From contig NZ_JAIMCB010000001.1 of assembly GCF_025499425.1 (NCBI RefSeq), positions 62,001 through 126,000 on the forward strand: 64,000 bases of DNA, in the 5' to 3' direction. The DNA comes from Acidiferrimicrobium sp. IK (GTDB taxonomy: Bacteria; Actinomycetota; Acidimicrobiia; Acidimicrobiales; Palsa-688). Shown piece after piece: positions 52,370 through 62,318 of the stretch (the first letter of the stretch is position 1; each line of letters begins with the position of its first letter). The translations under genes and the position numbers were made by a program. The notes under the pieces are model-generated. The model worked only from the letters and a program-made list of their open reading frames with translations, made no database searches and was not told where the DNA came from.

Positions 52370-53998
52370 GTGACGCCGGCCTCCTCGGCGCGACCGAGCC
52401 GTCTCGCCGACGGGGCGGTGGTCGCCGCGTCGACGGTGGTGGCGGTCGCGGTGACGGCCCTGCGCTTGCCTGTCGCCTACTGGGCCGACGAGGGGATCTC
52501 GGTCGGGATAGCCGCCCAGCCCGCAGCGCGCATCCCCAGGCTGCTGGCCCGGGACGGCTCACCCCCGCTGTACTACGAGGTGCTCCACTTCTGGATGGCG
52601 GTGGCGGGGCGCAGCGAGACCGCCACCCACCTGCTGTCGCTGATCGCGGTGGCGTTGACCGTGCCGGCGCTTTGGTGGACCGCCCGCTACGCCGCCGGGC
52701 GGCGCGCCGCGCTGGCCGCGGTGGTCATGGCAGCGGGCAGCCCGCTGCTTCTCTGGTACGGGGCGGAGACCCGCATGTACGCCATAGTGGCGCTGGCCGC
52801 GACCCTGACCACCGGCGCCTACCTGAGGGCGCTGGAGGGAGAGGGACGGCGGTGGCTGGTCGCGGCGGTCGCCGGTGCCATCGCCGTCACCTGGCTCCAC
52901 GACTGGGGCGTCTACCTGGTCGCGGCGCTGGCCGGCGCCGGGTGGATCCTCGCCGCGCACCGCCGGGACCGGCGCGCCGGCGCGGTCGCCACCGTCTTCG
53001 CCGCCGCCACCGCATTGGTGTACCTGCCGTGGGTGCCGACCCTGCTGCACCAGATCGGCCACACCGGGGCGCCGTGGGCCGCCGCGCCGTCGCTCGGGGC
53101 GGCGCTGCGCGACCCGCTGTACGCCACCTTCGGCTCTCCGTGGCCGCCGCTCGCCGCCGCCGCGGTCGCCGTCGCGGGGGGCGCCGTGCGTCGCGGTGGG
53201 GCGCCCCGGGCGGCGCCGGTGACCGGGGCCGGCGCCTACCCGGGTCGCCTGGCGGTCGTGGCGACGGCCGTGGCGCTTACCGTGGCGGTCGGGTGGGCGG
53301 CCGGCCAGGCCGGCGGGTCGTGGACGGCGCGCTACTTGACCGTGGTCGCCGGGCCGCTGCTGGTCCTCGGCGGGGCCGCTTTGCTCCAAGCCGCCGCCGG
53401 CGTGGCGGGCGCGGCCGCCAGGCTGGCCCCCAGGTCGGCGCCGGGCGCCCGGCGGGCGCTCCCGGCCGGGCTGGCCGCGGCCGGGGCGCTCGGGGTGATG
53501 CTCGCTGGCGCCCTCCCGGTGCTGGCCCCCTCCGGGCACGCCATCGACATGAAAAGCGACGTGGCCGGCCTGGCCGGTGTGCTGCGGCCCGGGCTGCGCC
53601 CAGGCGACGTGATCGTCGTCGACCAGGCCAGCATCGTGGCGGTGGTGTCGCACTACCTGGGGCCCGGCTACCGCTACGCCGACCCGACCGGCCCGGTCAC
53701 CGCCCCCTACATGGTCGACTGGGACGACCTGACCGCCCGGCTGCGCGCCGCGGACCCCGCAGCCCTCATCGCCTCGCTGGCCGCCGGCGTCGCCCCGGGC
53801 GGCCACCTGGTGGTCGTCGGGCCGCTGCAATGGCCGTCGCGGGCGCCGACGGCCTACGGCGACCTGGTCGCCCGGCGGGCCCGGGAAGTGATCGCCGCGG
53901 CCACGACCGACCCGCTGCTGGGCGCCGGGCGCGTCGTCGGGGCCCGACTGGCGGGCGGCCCCTACGCGGTCAGGGCGGTGGAGCTCTCCAGGTCCTGA
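52370..53998 (+). CDS. ArnT/PMT-like membrane glycosyltransferase (GT-C)
   Basis: A 542-residue protein with about 10-12 helices. The first external loop holds YWADEGISVG, whose acidic pair matches the catalytic site of GT39/GT83 enzymes using polyprenyl-phosphate sugars, and DGSPPLYYEVLHFWM follows, as in mannosyltransferase-like relatives. The C-terminal part is a soluble extracytoplasmic domain (DVIVVDQASIVAVVSHYLGPGYRYADP). GTG 52370 is the first reasonable start after arsR; an open frame to 51941 overlaps it. The last 37 bases overlap the convergent PAP2 gene. The acceptor is unknown. Confidence 0.83.
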   Translation: MTPASSARPSRLADGAVVAASTVVAVAVTALRLPVAYWADEGISVGIAAQPAARIPRLLARDGSPPLYYEVLHFWMAVAGRSETATHLLSLIAVALTVPALWWTARYAAGRRAALAAVVMAAGSPLLLWYGAETRMYAIVALAATLTTGAYLRALEGEGRRWLVAAVAGAIAVTWLHDWGVYLVAALAGAGWILAAHRRDRRAGAVATVFAAATALVYLPWVPTLLHQIGHTGAPWAAAPSLGAALRDPLYATFGSPWPPLAAAAVAVAGGAVRRGGAPRAAPVTGAGAYPGRLAVVATAVALTVAVGWAAGQAGGSWTARYLTVVAGPLLVLGGAALLQAAAGVAGAAARLAPRSAPGARRALPAGLAAAGALGVMLAGALPVLAPSGHAIDMKSDVAGLAGVLRPGLRPGDVIVVDQASIVAVVSHYLGPGYRYADPTGPVTAPYMVDWDDLTARLRAADPAALIASLAAGVAPGGHLVVVGPLQWPSRAPTAYGDLVARRAREVIAAATTDPLLGAGRVVGARLAGGPYAVRAVELSRS

Positions 53999-54987
53999 TC
54001 GTCGCCGGCGGGCTTGGCCTCGGCTGCGACGGGCGCCGCGACCGCCACCGCTGCCGGCTCCTCGCCCGCCGCCGGGACCGGGTCGCTTTGGAGGGGATCG
54101 GCGACGACCGCTTCGCCGCGGAGGGCCCCGGCGGCCGCGACCGGGACGCTGGCCGCGGCCGGGGCGCGGGTCACGCCGGGTATCAGGCCGCAGAGGCGGC
54201 GCCAGTACGGGACCAGCTGGCCCGCCGCCACGCCCGCCCGGCGCCGGTCGGCCGTCCCGACCACCACCGCCGCGCCCACCGTGAGGACCGCACCGCTGAC
54301 GCAGTCGATGATGTAGTGGTTGCCCGTCGCCACCACCGCGATGACCGTCAGCGCCAGGTAGCTGCCCATCAGGGCCCGGATCCAGCGTCGCTGGGTCATC
54401 GCGGCCACCGCGATCACGCACCAGGCGGCCCACGCCACGTGGATGCTCGGGAACGAAGCGAACGGGTCCGACAGCCGCTCGATCTCCGGCGGCGTGCGGG
54501 CTGCGATGCCGCCCAGGGTGGCCCAGGTGTCGACCATCCCGTACGAGGCGGGCAGCAGCCGGGGCGGGACGGTCGGATCCAGCGCGAACGTAGCGATGGC
54601 CACCGCGGTCGACAGCGCGAAGACGCTGCGCAGCCGGCGGTACAGCTGGGGGCGCTGGCACAGCGCGGCGACGACCACGGCCACGGTGACCACCAGGTAC
54701 CCGTACGACCAGAACGAGTCCAACGCCCGCACGGCCACCGGCCAGTGCAAGAAGACCTCCTGGAAACCCCGCTCCCAGGCCATGCCGACGTGGCTCTCCA
54801 GGTGGACCAGCGCCTCGCCGTGGACCTGGGCCCGGGCGAAGTCCAGCGGGCGCTGGGCCCGCCCCTCGCGGTCCCGGACCAGCGCGTAGATCCAGTAGCC
54901 GGCGGGCAGGAGGAGGAGCTCGGCGAAGCGCAACCGCCAGTTCCAACGCGTGGCCTCTCGGTCCCGAGAGCGGCGCCCAAGATGCAC
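53962..54987 (-). CDS. PAP2-superfamily membrane protein (AUR1-like)
   Basis: A 341-residue membrane protein with about six helices. The lipid-phosphatase/transferase signature is split as PPRLLP, FASFPSIHVAW (PSxH) and TGNHYIIDCVSG (HxxxD). Relatives are inositol-phosphate lipid synthases or lipid phosphate phosphatases. A Pro/Ala-rich cytoplasmic tail of about 80 residues ends it. GTG 54987; AGGAG lies 12 bases upstream. It is convergent with the GT-C gene and may act on the same lipid-linked sugars, which is a guess. Confidence 0.87.
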   Translation of the reverse strand: MHLGRRSRDREATRWNWRLRFAELLLLPAGYWIYALVRDREGRAQRPLDFARAQVHGEALVHLESHVGMAWERGFQEVFLHWPVAVRALDSFWSYGYLVVTVAVVVAALCQRPQLYRRLRSVFALSTAVAIATFALDPTVPPRLLPASYGMVDTWATLGGIAARTPPEIERLSDPFASFPSIHVAWAAWCVIAVAAMTQRRWIRALMGSYLALTVIAVVATGNHYIIDCVSGAVLTVGAAVVVGTADRRRAGVAAGQLVPYWRRLCGLIPGVTRAPAAASVPVAAAGALRGEAVVADPLQSDPVPAAGEEPAAVAVAAPVAAEAKPAGDDQDLESSTALTA

Positions 54988-55021
54988 GTGTGTTGGTCTC
55001 CTCGCCCTCAGACGGCTGGCA

Positions 55022-55041
55022 CCCCCAGATACTACCGGGGG
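55022..55041 (-). promoter_or_regulatory. Inverted repeat around a -10-like box upstream of PAP2 gene
   Basis: CCCCC, ten bases, GGGGG, enclosing TAGTAT (minus strand, 55034-55029), a good -10 match. The arrangement could be a repressor site over the PAP2 promoter. Confidence 0.35.
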
Positions 55042-55184
55042 TTAACCATCCCGTCGCCCGAAGGTCAGGAGAGCGACATTTGCGAACCGGTCGCTGCGCG
55101 CCCTGCATGTCGCCTGGCTTTCGGTCCATCCGCGGTGTGGCCCATCCCGACGGACTCCGGCCCGCGGCGGGTAGACATCACCGC

Positions 55185-56180
55185 GTGGACACCTTCCAAG
55201 CAATGGTGGCGTCGGGCAGCGGCCCGGCCTCGATCGTCGAGCTGAGCGACGCGGACCTCCCCGCCGGCGACGTCGTGGTCGACGTCGCCTACTCCTCCCT
55301 CAACTACAAAGACGGGCTGGCGGTCACCGGCAAAGGCAAGATCGCCCGCAGCTTCCCGATGGTCTGCGGCATCGACCTGGCGGGGACGGTGGCGAGCAGC
55401 GACAGCCCCGACTGGGCGCCCGGCGACGAGGTGGTGGTGACCGGGTGGGGGCTGTCGGAGACCCATCCGGGAGGCTACAGCCGACGTCAGGCGCTGCGCT
55501 CCGGGTGGCTGGTCCGCCGGCCGGAGCGCCTGTCGCTGGCCCAGACCATGGCGGTGGGCACCGCCGGCTTGACCGCGATGCTTTGCGTCATGGCCCTCGA
55601 GCACCACGGCGTCACCCCGGAGCTGGCGGCGGACGGGGAGGTCCTGGTCACCGGCGCGGCCGGCGGGGTCGGCAGCGTGGCGGTGGCCCTCCTGGCCCGT
55701 CTGGGCTACAGCGTGGCGGCGTCGACCGGGCGGCCGGCGGAGGCCGGCTACCTGACGTCGCTCGGCGCCACGACGATCGTCGAGCGGTCGGCGCTCGAAG
55801 CCCAGGGCCGCCCGCTCGACAAGGAGCGCTGGAGCGCGGCGATCGACACCGTCGGGTCCTCCACCCTGGCGACGGTGCTGAGCCAGACCCGCTATCGGGG
55901 GGCGGTCGCGGCGTGCGGGCTGGCCGGAGGCAACGACTTGCCGGTCACCGTGCTCCCCTTCATCCTCCGCAACGTCGCTCTGCTCGGCGTCGACTCGGTG
56001 CAGTGCCCGGCCGCGATCCGAGCCGAGGCGTGGCAGCGCCTAGCCACCGACCTGCCGCTCGAGCACCTCGACGCCATGACCACCGTAGAGCCCTTCGCCA
56101 AGCTCCCGGAGCTGGCCGAGGCGATCCTGGCGGGGAAGACCCGCGGCCGGGTCGTCATCGACGTCGCCGGCGGTTCCTGA
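55185..56180 (+). CDS. AcuI/YhdH-type acryloyl-CoA reductase (MDR)
   Basis: A 331-residue zinc-free MDR enzyme of the YhdH/AcuI group, which reduces acryloyl-CoA to propionyl-CoA with NADPH. Diagnostic segments are VAYSSLNYKDGLAVTGKGKI, SFPMVCGIDLAGTVASS, GWGLSETHPGGYS, VLVTGAAGGVGSVAVALL and NVALLGVDSVQCP. GTG 55185 is chosen because it gives the family start VDTFQAMV; the open frame runs back to 54990 without family sequence. It stands alone between divergent and unrelated genes. Confidence 0.88.
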   Translation: MDTFQAMVASGSGPASIVELSDADLPAGDVVVDVAYSSLNYKDGLAVTGKGKIARSFPMVCGIDLAGTVASSDSPDWAPGDEVVVTGWGLSETHPGGYSRRQALRSGWLVRRPERLSLAQTMAVGTAGLTAMLCVMALEHHGVTPELAADGEVLVTGAAGGVGSVAVALLARLGYSVAASTGRPAEAGYLTSLGATTIVERSALEAQGRPLDKERWSAAIDTVGSSTLATVLSQTRYRGAVAACGLAGGNDLPVTVLPFILRNVALLGVDSVQCPAAIRAEAWQRLATDLPLEHLDAMTTVEPFAKLPELAEAILAGKTRGRVVIDVAGGS

Positions 56181-56309
56181 GCGCGAATCACCCCGGGTTG
56201 ACGGGTATCGCCGCCGGCTCCCGCTCTGAGCTATTTGCCGAATATCGCCGGGAAGTCCCCGCCCGAATTGTCGGGTGCCGGGCCCACGAAGCGCGGGCGC
56301 GGCGCTACA

Positions 56310-56315
56310 TATAGT
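56310..56315 (+). promoter_or_regulatory. Candidate -10 box for GGDEF gene
   Basis: TATAGT in an AT-rich patch (TACATATAGT) of the 202-base gap before the cyclase gene. A 14-base hairpin CCCGA-ATTG-TCGGG lies at 56262-56275. The leader would be about 60 bases long. Confidence 0.35.
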
Positions 56316-56382
56316 TGCTGACTGCGCGGTAGCGTCGGGCCTCGGCCCGGTCGAGGAACGGTCCGCTGCCAGGAGAGGGGGC

Positions 56383-58176
56383 GTGCTCGTGTCGGAGGTT
56401 GTTGGGAAGGCGCCGTGCGAAACTGTCCCCTCCGGAGATCCGTCCGCTCTGGGAGGTGAGCGGATCAGGCTGCTGTGGAAGCTGTTCAACCGGCTGCCGG
56501 CGATGGTGGCGTATTGGGACGGAAACGGACATAACGTATTGGCGAACAATGCGTATATCGAGTGGTTCGGGTGTGACCCGGCCGCCATGGCCGGCGTCCA
56601 CATCAGCGCCGTCTTGGGTGAGGAGCTCTACGCCCAGAACCTGCCCTACATCACCGCGGCGCTCGAGGGGGAGGAGCAGCACTTCGAGCGGAAGCTGATC
56701 GACGCCTCCGGCCGGGAGCGCCACACCCAAGCGTCCTACATCCCCGACGTGGTGGGCGGGCGCACCGTCGGGTTCTTCGTGCTGGTCACCGAGGTCACCG
56801 ACCGGGTCGCGGCCGAGCGGGCCGTGGCCCGCAGCGTGGAGGAGCACCGGGCCCTGGCCCGCAACCTGCCCCACGCGTTCGTGCTGCTCTTCGACACCGA
56901 TCTCCGCTACCGCGTCGCGGAGGGCCCGGTGCTGGCGGAGTTCGCCTTGAGCTCCGCCGACTTGGAGGGGTGGACCATCGACGAGGTCGGGATCCCCGAA
57001 CTGGCCGCCGAGATGCGGCCCCGCTACCTCGCCGCACTCCGCGGCGAGACGGTCTCGTGGGACAGCTCCCTGCGAGGCCGGATCGTCTCTTTCACCGTCG
57101 GCCCGGTGCGCGACAGCGCCGGCGAGGTGTTCGCCGGGCTGGTCATCGGCTCCGACGTCACCGCCGGGCGCCAGCAGGAGGCCGCCGACGTCGCGCTCCG
57201 CCAGATCGCGGTGGCCACCGCCGCCGGCGCCGCGGTGGGCCTCGTCGCCGAGCGGGTGGCCCGGTCGGTGCAGGAGCTGTTCGAGGCCGAGGTCGCCGCG
57301 GTGGCCCGCTTCGACGGCGAGACCGTCGAGGTGGTCGCCAGCTACCCGCCCCTCCCGGAGCGTTCCGCCTGGCTGCAAGACACCGGTGCCGAGCCCGGGT
57401 CGGTGCTGCTGGCGCTGCGCAGCGGCGGGGCGCCCCGCTACCTGCCGATCGACGCGGCCGGCGAGCGGGAGGAAGGCGAGCGGGAGGAAGGCCAGGCGCC
57501 GGAGGCCGGCGGGCGGGCGGTGGCCGCCGCGCCGATCCTCGTCAACGGCGAGCAGTGGGGGGCGCTCGGCCTGGCCCTCGGGCACGGCCGGGAGACCACG
57601 CCCGACATCCTCGAGTGCCTCGCCGAGTTCGCCGGGGCGGTGGCCATGGGCGTCGCCAGCGCGGCGGCGTGGGACGCCCTCGCAGAGCGGGCCACCACCG
57701 ACCCGCTGACTCACCTGGCCAACCGGCGGACCTTCGAGGAGGAGCTGGCCCGGGCGTCGACGGTCGCCAGCCGGCTCGGCAACCCGGTGAGCGTGGTCCT
57801 GCTCGACCTGGACCACTTCAAGGCGGTCAACGACACCTACGGCCACCCGGCCGGCGACGCGGTGCTCCTGGCGGCCGCGGCGCGCATGCGCGCGGTGAGC
57901 CGGGAGTACGAGCTGCTGGCCCGGGTCGGCGGCGAGGAGTTCGCCCTGCTGCTCCCGAACGGCGACCGTGGCGAGGCGGTGGCGGCGGCCGAACGGCTCC
58001 GCGACGCCCTCTCGCGCGAGCCGATCCGCGGCATGCGGCTCACCGCGTCGGCCGGCACCGCCACGATGTCGGGGTCCGCGGCCACGCCGAGCGCGCTGGT
58101 GGCCGCCGCCGACGCCGCGCTCTACGCCTCCAAACGGGCCGGGCGCGACACCGTCACCCCGTCGCCCCTGCGGTGA
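56383..58176 (+). CDS. Diguanylate cyclase with PAS, PAS and GAF domains
   Basis: A 597-residue sensor enzyme making cyclic di-GMP. A first PAS domain (about 20-140, FNRLPAMVAYWDGNGHNVLANNAYIEWFG), a second (about 155-260, LPHAFVLLFDTDLRY) and a GAF domain (about 270-430) precede GGDEF with DPLTHLANRRTFEEEL and active-site GGEEF. The product-inhibition site, normally RxxD five residues before, reads REYE, so feedback may be weak. There is no EAL domain or membrane helix. GTG 56383 follows AGGAG by seven bases; GTG 56389 is an alternative. The first 100 codons are less GC-rich than the rest. Confidence 0.9.
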   Translation: MLVSEVVGKAPCETVPSGDPSALGGERIRLLWKLFNRLPAMVAYWDGNGHNVLANNAYIEWFGCDPAAMAGVHISAVLGEELYAQNLPYITAALEGEEQHFERKLIDASGRERHTQASYIPDVVGGRTVGFFVLVTEVTDRVAAERAVARSVEEHRALARNLPHAFVLLFDTDLRYRVAEGPVLAEFALSSADLEGWTIDEVGIPELAAEMRPRYLAALRGETVSWDSSLRGRIVSFTVGPVRDSAGEVFAGLVIGSDVTAGRQQEAADVALRQIAVATAAGAAVGLVAERVARSVQELFEAEVAAVARFDGETVEVVASYPPLPERSAWLQDTGAEPGSVLLALRSGGAPRYLPIDAAGEREEGEREEGQAPEAGGRAVAAAPILVNGEQWGALGLALGHGRETTPDILECLAEFAGAVAMGVASAAAWDALAERATTDPLTHLANRRTFEEELARASTVASRLGNPVSVVLLDLDHFKAVNDTYGHPAGDAVLLAAAARMRAVSREYELLARVGGEEFALLLPNGDRGEAVAAAERLRDALSREPIRGMRLTASAGTATMSGSAATPSALVAAADAALYASKRAGRDTVTPSPLR

Positions 58177-58179
58177 CCG

Positions 58180-59742
<1,563 letters not shown>

Positions 59743-59820
59743 CCTGCCTCCCCCATGCCCGACGTGCGATTCAACCGACCCCAAGGTTGCACCCGCCCCG
59801 CGAGGAGGGCGGCGCACACG

Positions 59821-60573
59821 CTACTGCGGCACCCACGGTGGCGTCTCCTTGCGGGCGAAGGCGGCCATCCCGGCCCGGGCCTCCTCCCCCTCGAAGAGCG
59901 AGGCGGACAGGCGGGCGGTCGCGGCGAAGGCGTCGGCGCGCTCCATGCCGCCCACGTCGTAGACCAGCGACTTGGCCGCCGCCAGGGCGCCCGGCGCGCC
60001 GGCCAGGAGGGCGCGCACCACGCCTGCCACCGCGGCGTCCAGTTCGTCGTCGGGCACCGCCCGGTTGATCAGCCCGACCTCGGCCGCCCGCGCCGCGCTG
60101 ATCCGCTCGCCGGTGAGGAACAGCTCGAGGGCGTCAGCCCGGCGCAGCTTGGGCAGGCACACCACCGAGATGATCGCGGGGGCCACGCCGATGCGGACCT
60201 CGCTGAACGCGAAGCGGGCCCCGGCCGCGGCGATCGAGATGTCCGCCGCGGCGGCCAGCCCGACGCCGCCGCCCGCGCAGTGACCGGCGATGCGGGCCAC
60301 GACCGGTTTGGGGCTGTCCATGACCGCGCTGAGCACCCCGGCCATGTCGTGGGGCGCCGCGGCGTGCGACCGAGCCCCGGCGCGCTTCAAGTCGGCGCCC
60401 GCGCAAAACGCCGGCCCGGTGTGGGTCAGCACCACCACCCGCACCGCCGGGTCGGCTCCGGCGTCGGCCAGCGCCGCGCCGACCTCGGCCAGCAGCTCGG
60501 GGGTGATGGCGTTGCGGTTCTCGGGATGGTCCATGGTGATGGTGGCCACCCCGCCCGAAACCGAGAAGCTCAC
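59821..60573 (-). CDS. Enoyl-CoA hydratase/isomerase family protein
   Basis: A 250-residue crotonase-fold enzyme. The oxyanion-hole segments are PAFCAGADLKRAG and GHCAGGGVGLAAAADISIA, followed by FAFSEVRIGVAPAIIS and AEVGLINRAVPDDEL. The second glutamate of typical hydratases is present in SEVRIG. GTG 60573 overlaps the atuA stop (GTGA). In the context of a carboxylase and AtuA it may hydrate a glutaconyl-CoA-type intermediate, as LiuC or AtuE do. Confidence 0.88.
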   Translation of the reverse strand: MSFSVSGGVATITMDHPENRNAITPELLAEVGAALADAGADPAVRVVVLTHTGPAFCAGADLKRAGARSHAAAPHDMAGVLSAVMDSPKPVVARIAGHCAGGGVGLAAAADISIAAAGARFAFSEVRIGVAPAIISVVCLPKLRRADALELFLTGERISAARAAEVGLINRAVPDDELDAAVAGVVRALLAGAPGALAAAKSLVYDVGGMERADAFAATARLSASLFEGEEARAGMAAFARKETPPWVPQ

Positions 60574-62318
60574 AGCAGGCTCTCGGGGACCGCGACGACC
60601 TTGGCCCGCAGGTACTCCCCGAGGGACTTGGCTTGCGGGTCCACCCGGCTGGAGGCCGCCACCCCCTCGCCGAGGAGGCCGACGATCACGAAGTTGAGCG
60701 CCCACAGGTTCGCCAGGTCGTGACGGACGACGGTCAGCTCGGCGGTGTCGGGCAGCAGCGCTTGGAGGCGCTCGACGGTCAGCGCCTCCGACAGCCACGC
60801 GAACGCCGCCGCGGAGCGGGCCCACACGCCGACGTTGGCGTTGCCGCCCTTGTCGCCGCTGCGGGCGCCGAACAGCCGGCCGAGGGGCACGTCGACGGTC
60901 GGGCCGCCCGGCCAGCCCCCGAGCGCGACCGGCTCGACGTCGGCGACGACGGGCGGGTCGGGGGGCAGCACCGCCTCGACCACCCGGCGGGTCCCGTCGA
61001 CGTCGACGACCGCGGCCACCATCGGCGCCGGGACCAGCGCCGGCCAGTAGACGCCGTAGCTGGCGGTCTGCGACGGGCCGGCGAACAGGCCGGGGTAGCT
61101 GGAGAGCGCCAGCTCGGTGACCGCCGCCGTCAACGCCCTGCCGACCTTGCGCTCGTCTGGGTCGCGCACCGTGATGCGCAGCTCGGCCATGGCCGCCTCG
61201 TTGGTGGCCGGGTCGGGGTGGTCGGTGCGCAGCAGGGCCACGTCGACCTCGGCGAAAGCCGCCGCCCCGCCGGGGATGGCCGCCCACAGGCTGCGGGTCA
61301 CCAGCTCCGCTTTGGGTTCGATGTCCAAACCGGTGAGCACCAAGCTGACGGTGGTCCGGTAGCCGCCCAGGTAGTTGAGCGCCACCTTGGTGGTCGCCGG
61401 CGGCGAGTCGCCGCGTACCCCGGTGATGGCGACGCGGTCGCGCTCGAGCTGGGTCAAGGTGATGCTGTCGAAGCGGGCGGTGACGTCGGGGTTGGCGTAC
61501 GCCGGGCCGCCGATCTCGTAGAGGAGCTGCGCGGTGACGGTCCCCACCGACACCATCCCGCCGTGGCCCGGGTGCTTGGTGATGACCGAGCTGCCGTCCG
61601 CCGCGATTTCGGCGATCGGGAACCCCGGGTGCTCCAGGCCGGGCACCTCGGCGAAGAACGCGTAGTTGCCGCCCGTGGCCTGGGCTCCGCACTCGATGAC
61701 GTGCCCGGCGACGCACGCACCGGCCAAGGCGTCCCAGTCGTCGCGGGCCCAGCCGTGGTGCCACGCGGCGGGGCCCATCGCCAGGGCGGCGTCGGTGACC
61801 CGGCCGGTGATCACGATGTCGGCGCCGCGGGCCAGCGCGTCGGCGATGCCCCAGCAGCCGAGGTAGGCGTTGGCGGTCAGGACCTGACGGTCCCCGAGGG
61901 CCTCACCGGTGTCGAGGTTGTCGAGGGTGACGCCCGCGGCGCGCAGCTCCGGGAGCCGGCCGACCAGGTCGTCGCCGGTGACGGTGGCGATCACCGGCCG
62001 GCGCCCGAGGCGCTTTGCCACCGCCCGCACCGCCTGCGCGCAGCTGTCTGGGGCCAGCCCGCCGGCGTTGGCCACCACCTTGACGCCCCGGTCCAAGCAG
62101 TCGGCCATCACGTCGTGCATCTGGGTGACGAAGGTGCGGGCGTAGCCGGCGGAGGGGTCGCGGAGGCGGTTCTTGGCCAGGATCAGCATGGTCAGCTCGG
62201 CCAGCCAGTCGCCGGAGAGGACGTCGATGGGTCCGCCGTCGACCATCTCGCGGGCCGCGGCCACCCGGTCGCCGTAGAACCCGCTGCAGTTGGCGACGCG
62301 CAGCGCCGCCCCGGTCAC
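60570..62318 (-). CDS. atuA: AtuA family protein (DUF1446, acyclic terpene utilization)
   Basis: A 582-residue cytosolic protein. The DUF1446 domain takes up about 450 residues from VANCSGFYGDRVAAAREMV, with LAELTMLILAKN, KVVANAGGLAP, TGRVTDAALAMGP and ATGGNYAFF. A C-terminal AtuA-like domain of about 100 residues begins VPLGRLFGARSGDKGGNANVGVW. AtuA is essential for citronellol and geraniol degradation in Pseudomonas but its reaction is not clear; homologues occur in leucine-type carboxylase clusters. GTG 62318 overlaps the carboxylase stop (GTGA). Confidence 0.9.
   Translation of the reverse strand: MTGAALRVANCSGFYGDRVAAAREMVDGGPIDVLSGDWLAELTMLILAKNRLRDPSAGYARTFVTQMHDVMADCLDRGVKVVANAGGLAPDSCAQAVRAVAKRLGRRPVIATVTGDDLVGRLPELRAAGVTLDNLDTGEALGDRQVLTANAYLGCWGIADALARGADIVITGRVTDAALAMGPAAWHHGWARDDWDALAGACVAGHVIECGAQATGGNYAFFAEVPGLEHPGFPIAEIAADGSSVITKHPGHGGMVSVGTVTAQLLYEIGGPAYANPDVTARFDSITLTQLERDRVAITGVRGDSPPATTKVALNYLGGYRTTVSLVLTGLDIEPKAELVTRSLWAAIPGGAAAFAEVDVALLRTDHPDPATNEAAMAELRITVRDPDERKVGRALTAAVTELALSSYPGLFAGPSQTASYGVYWPALVPAPMVAAVVDVDGTRRVVEAVLPPDPPVVADVEPVALGGWPGGPTVDVPLGRLFGARSGDKGGNANVGVWARSAAAFAWLSEALTVERLQALLPDTAELTVVRHDLANLWALNFVIVGLLGEGVAASSRVDPQAKSLGEYLRAKVVAVPESLL

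Noticed and set aside
56221..56382. Riboswitch (for example c-di-GMP) upstream of the GGDEF gene
   Set aside because: Only a 5-bp hairpin is visible; none of the conserved riboswitch segments could be found.
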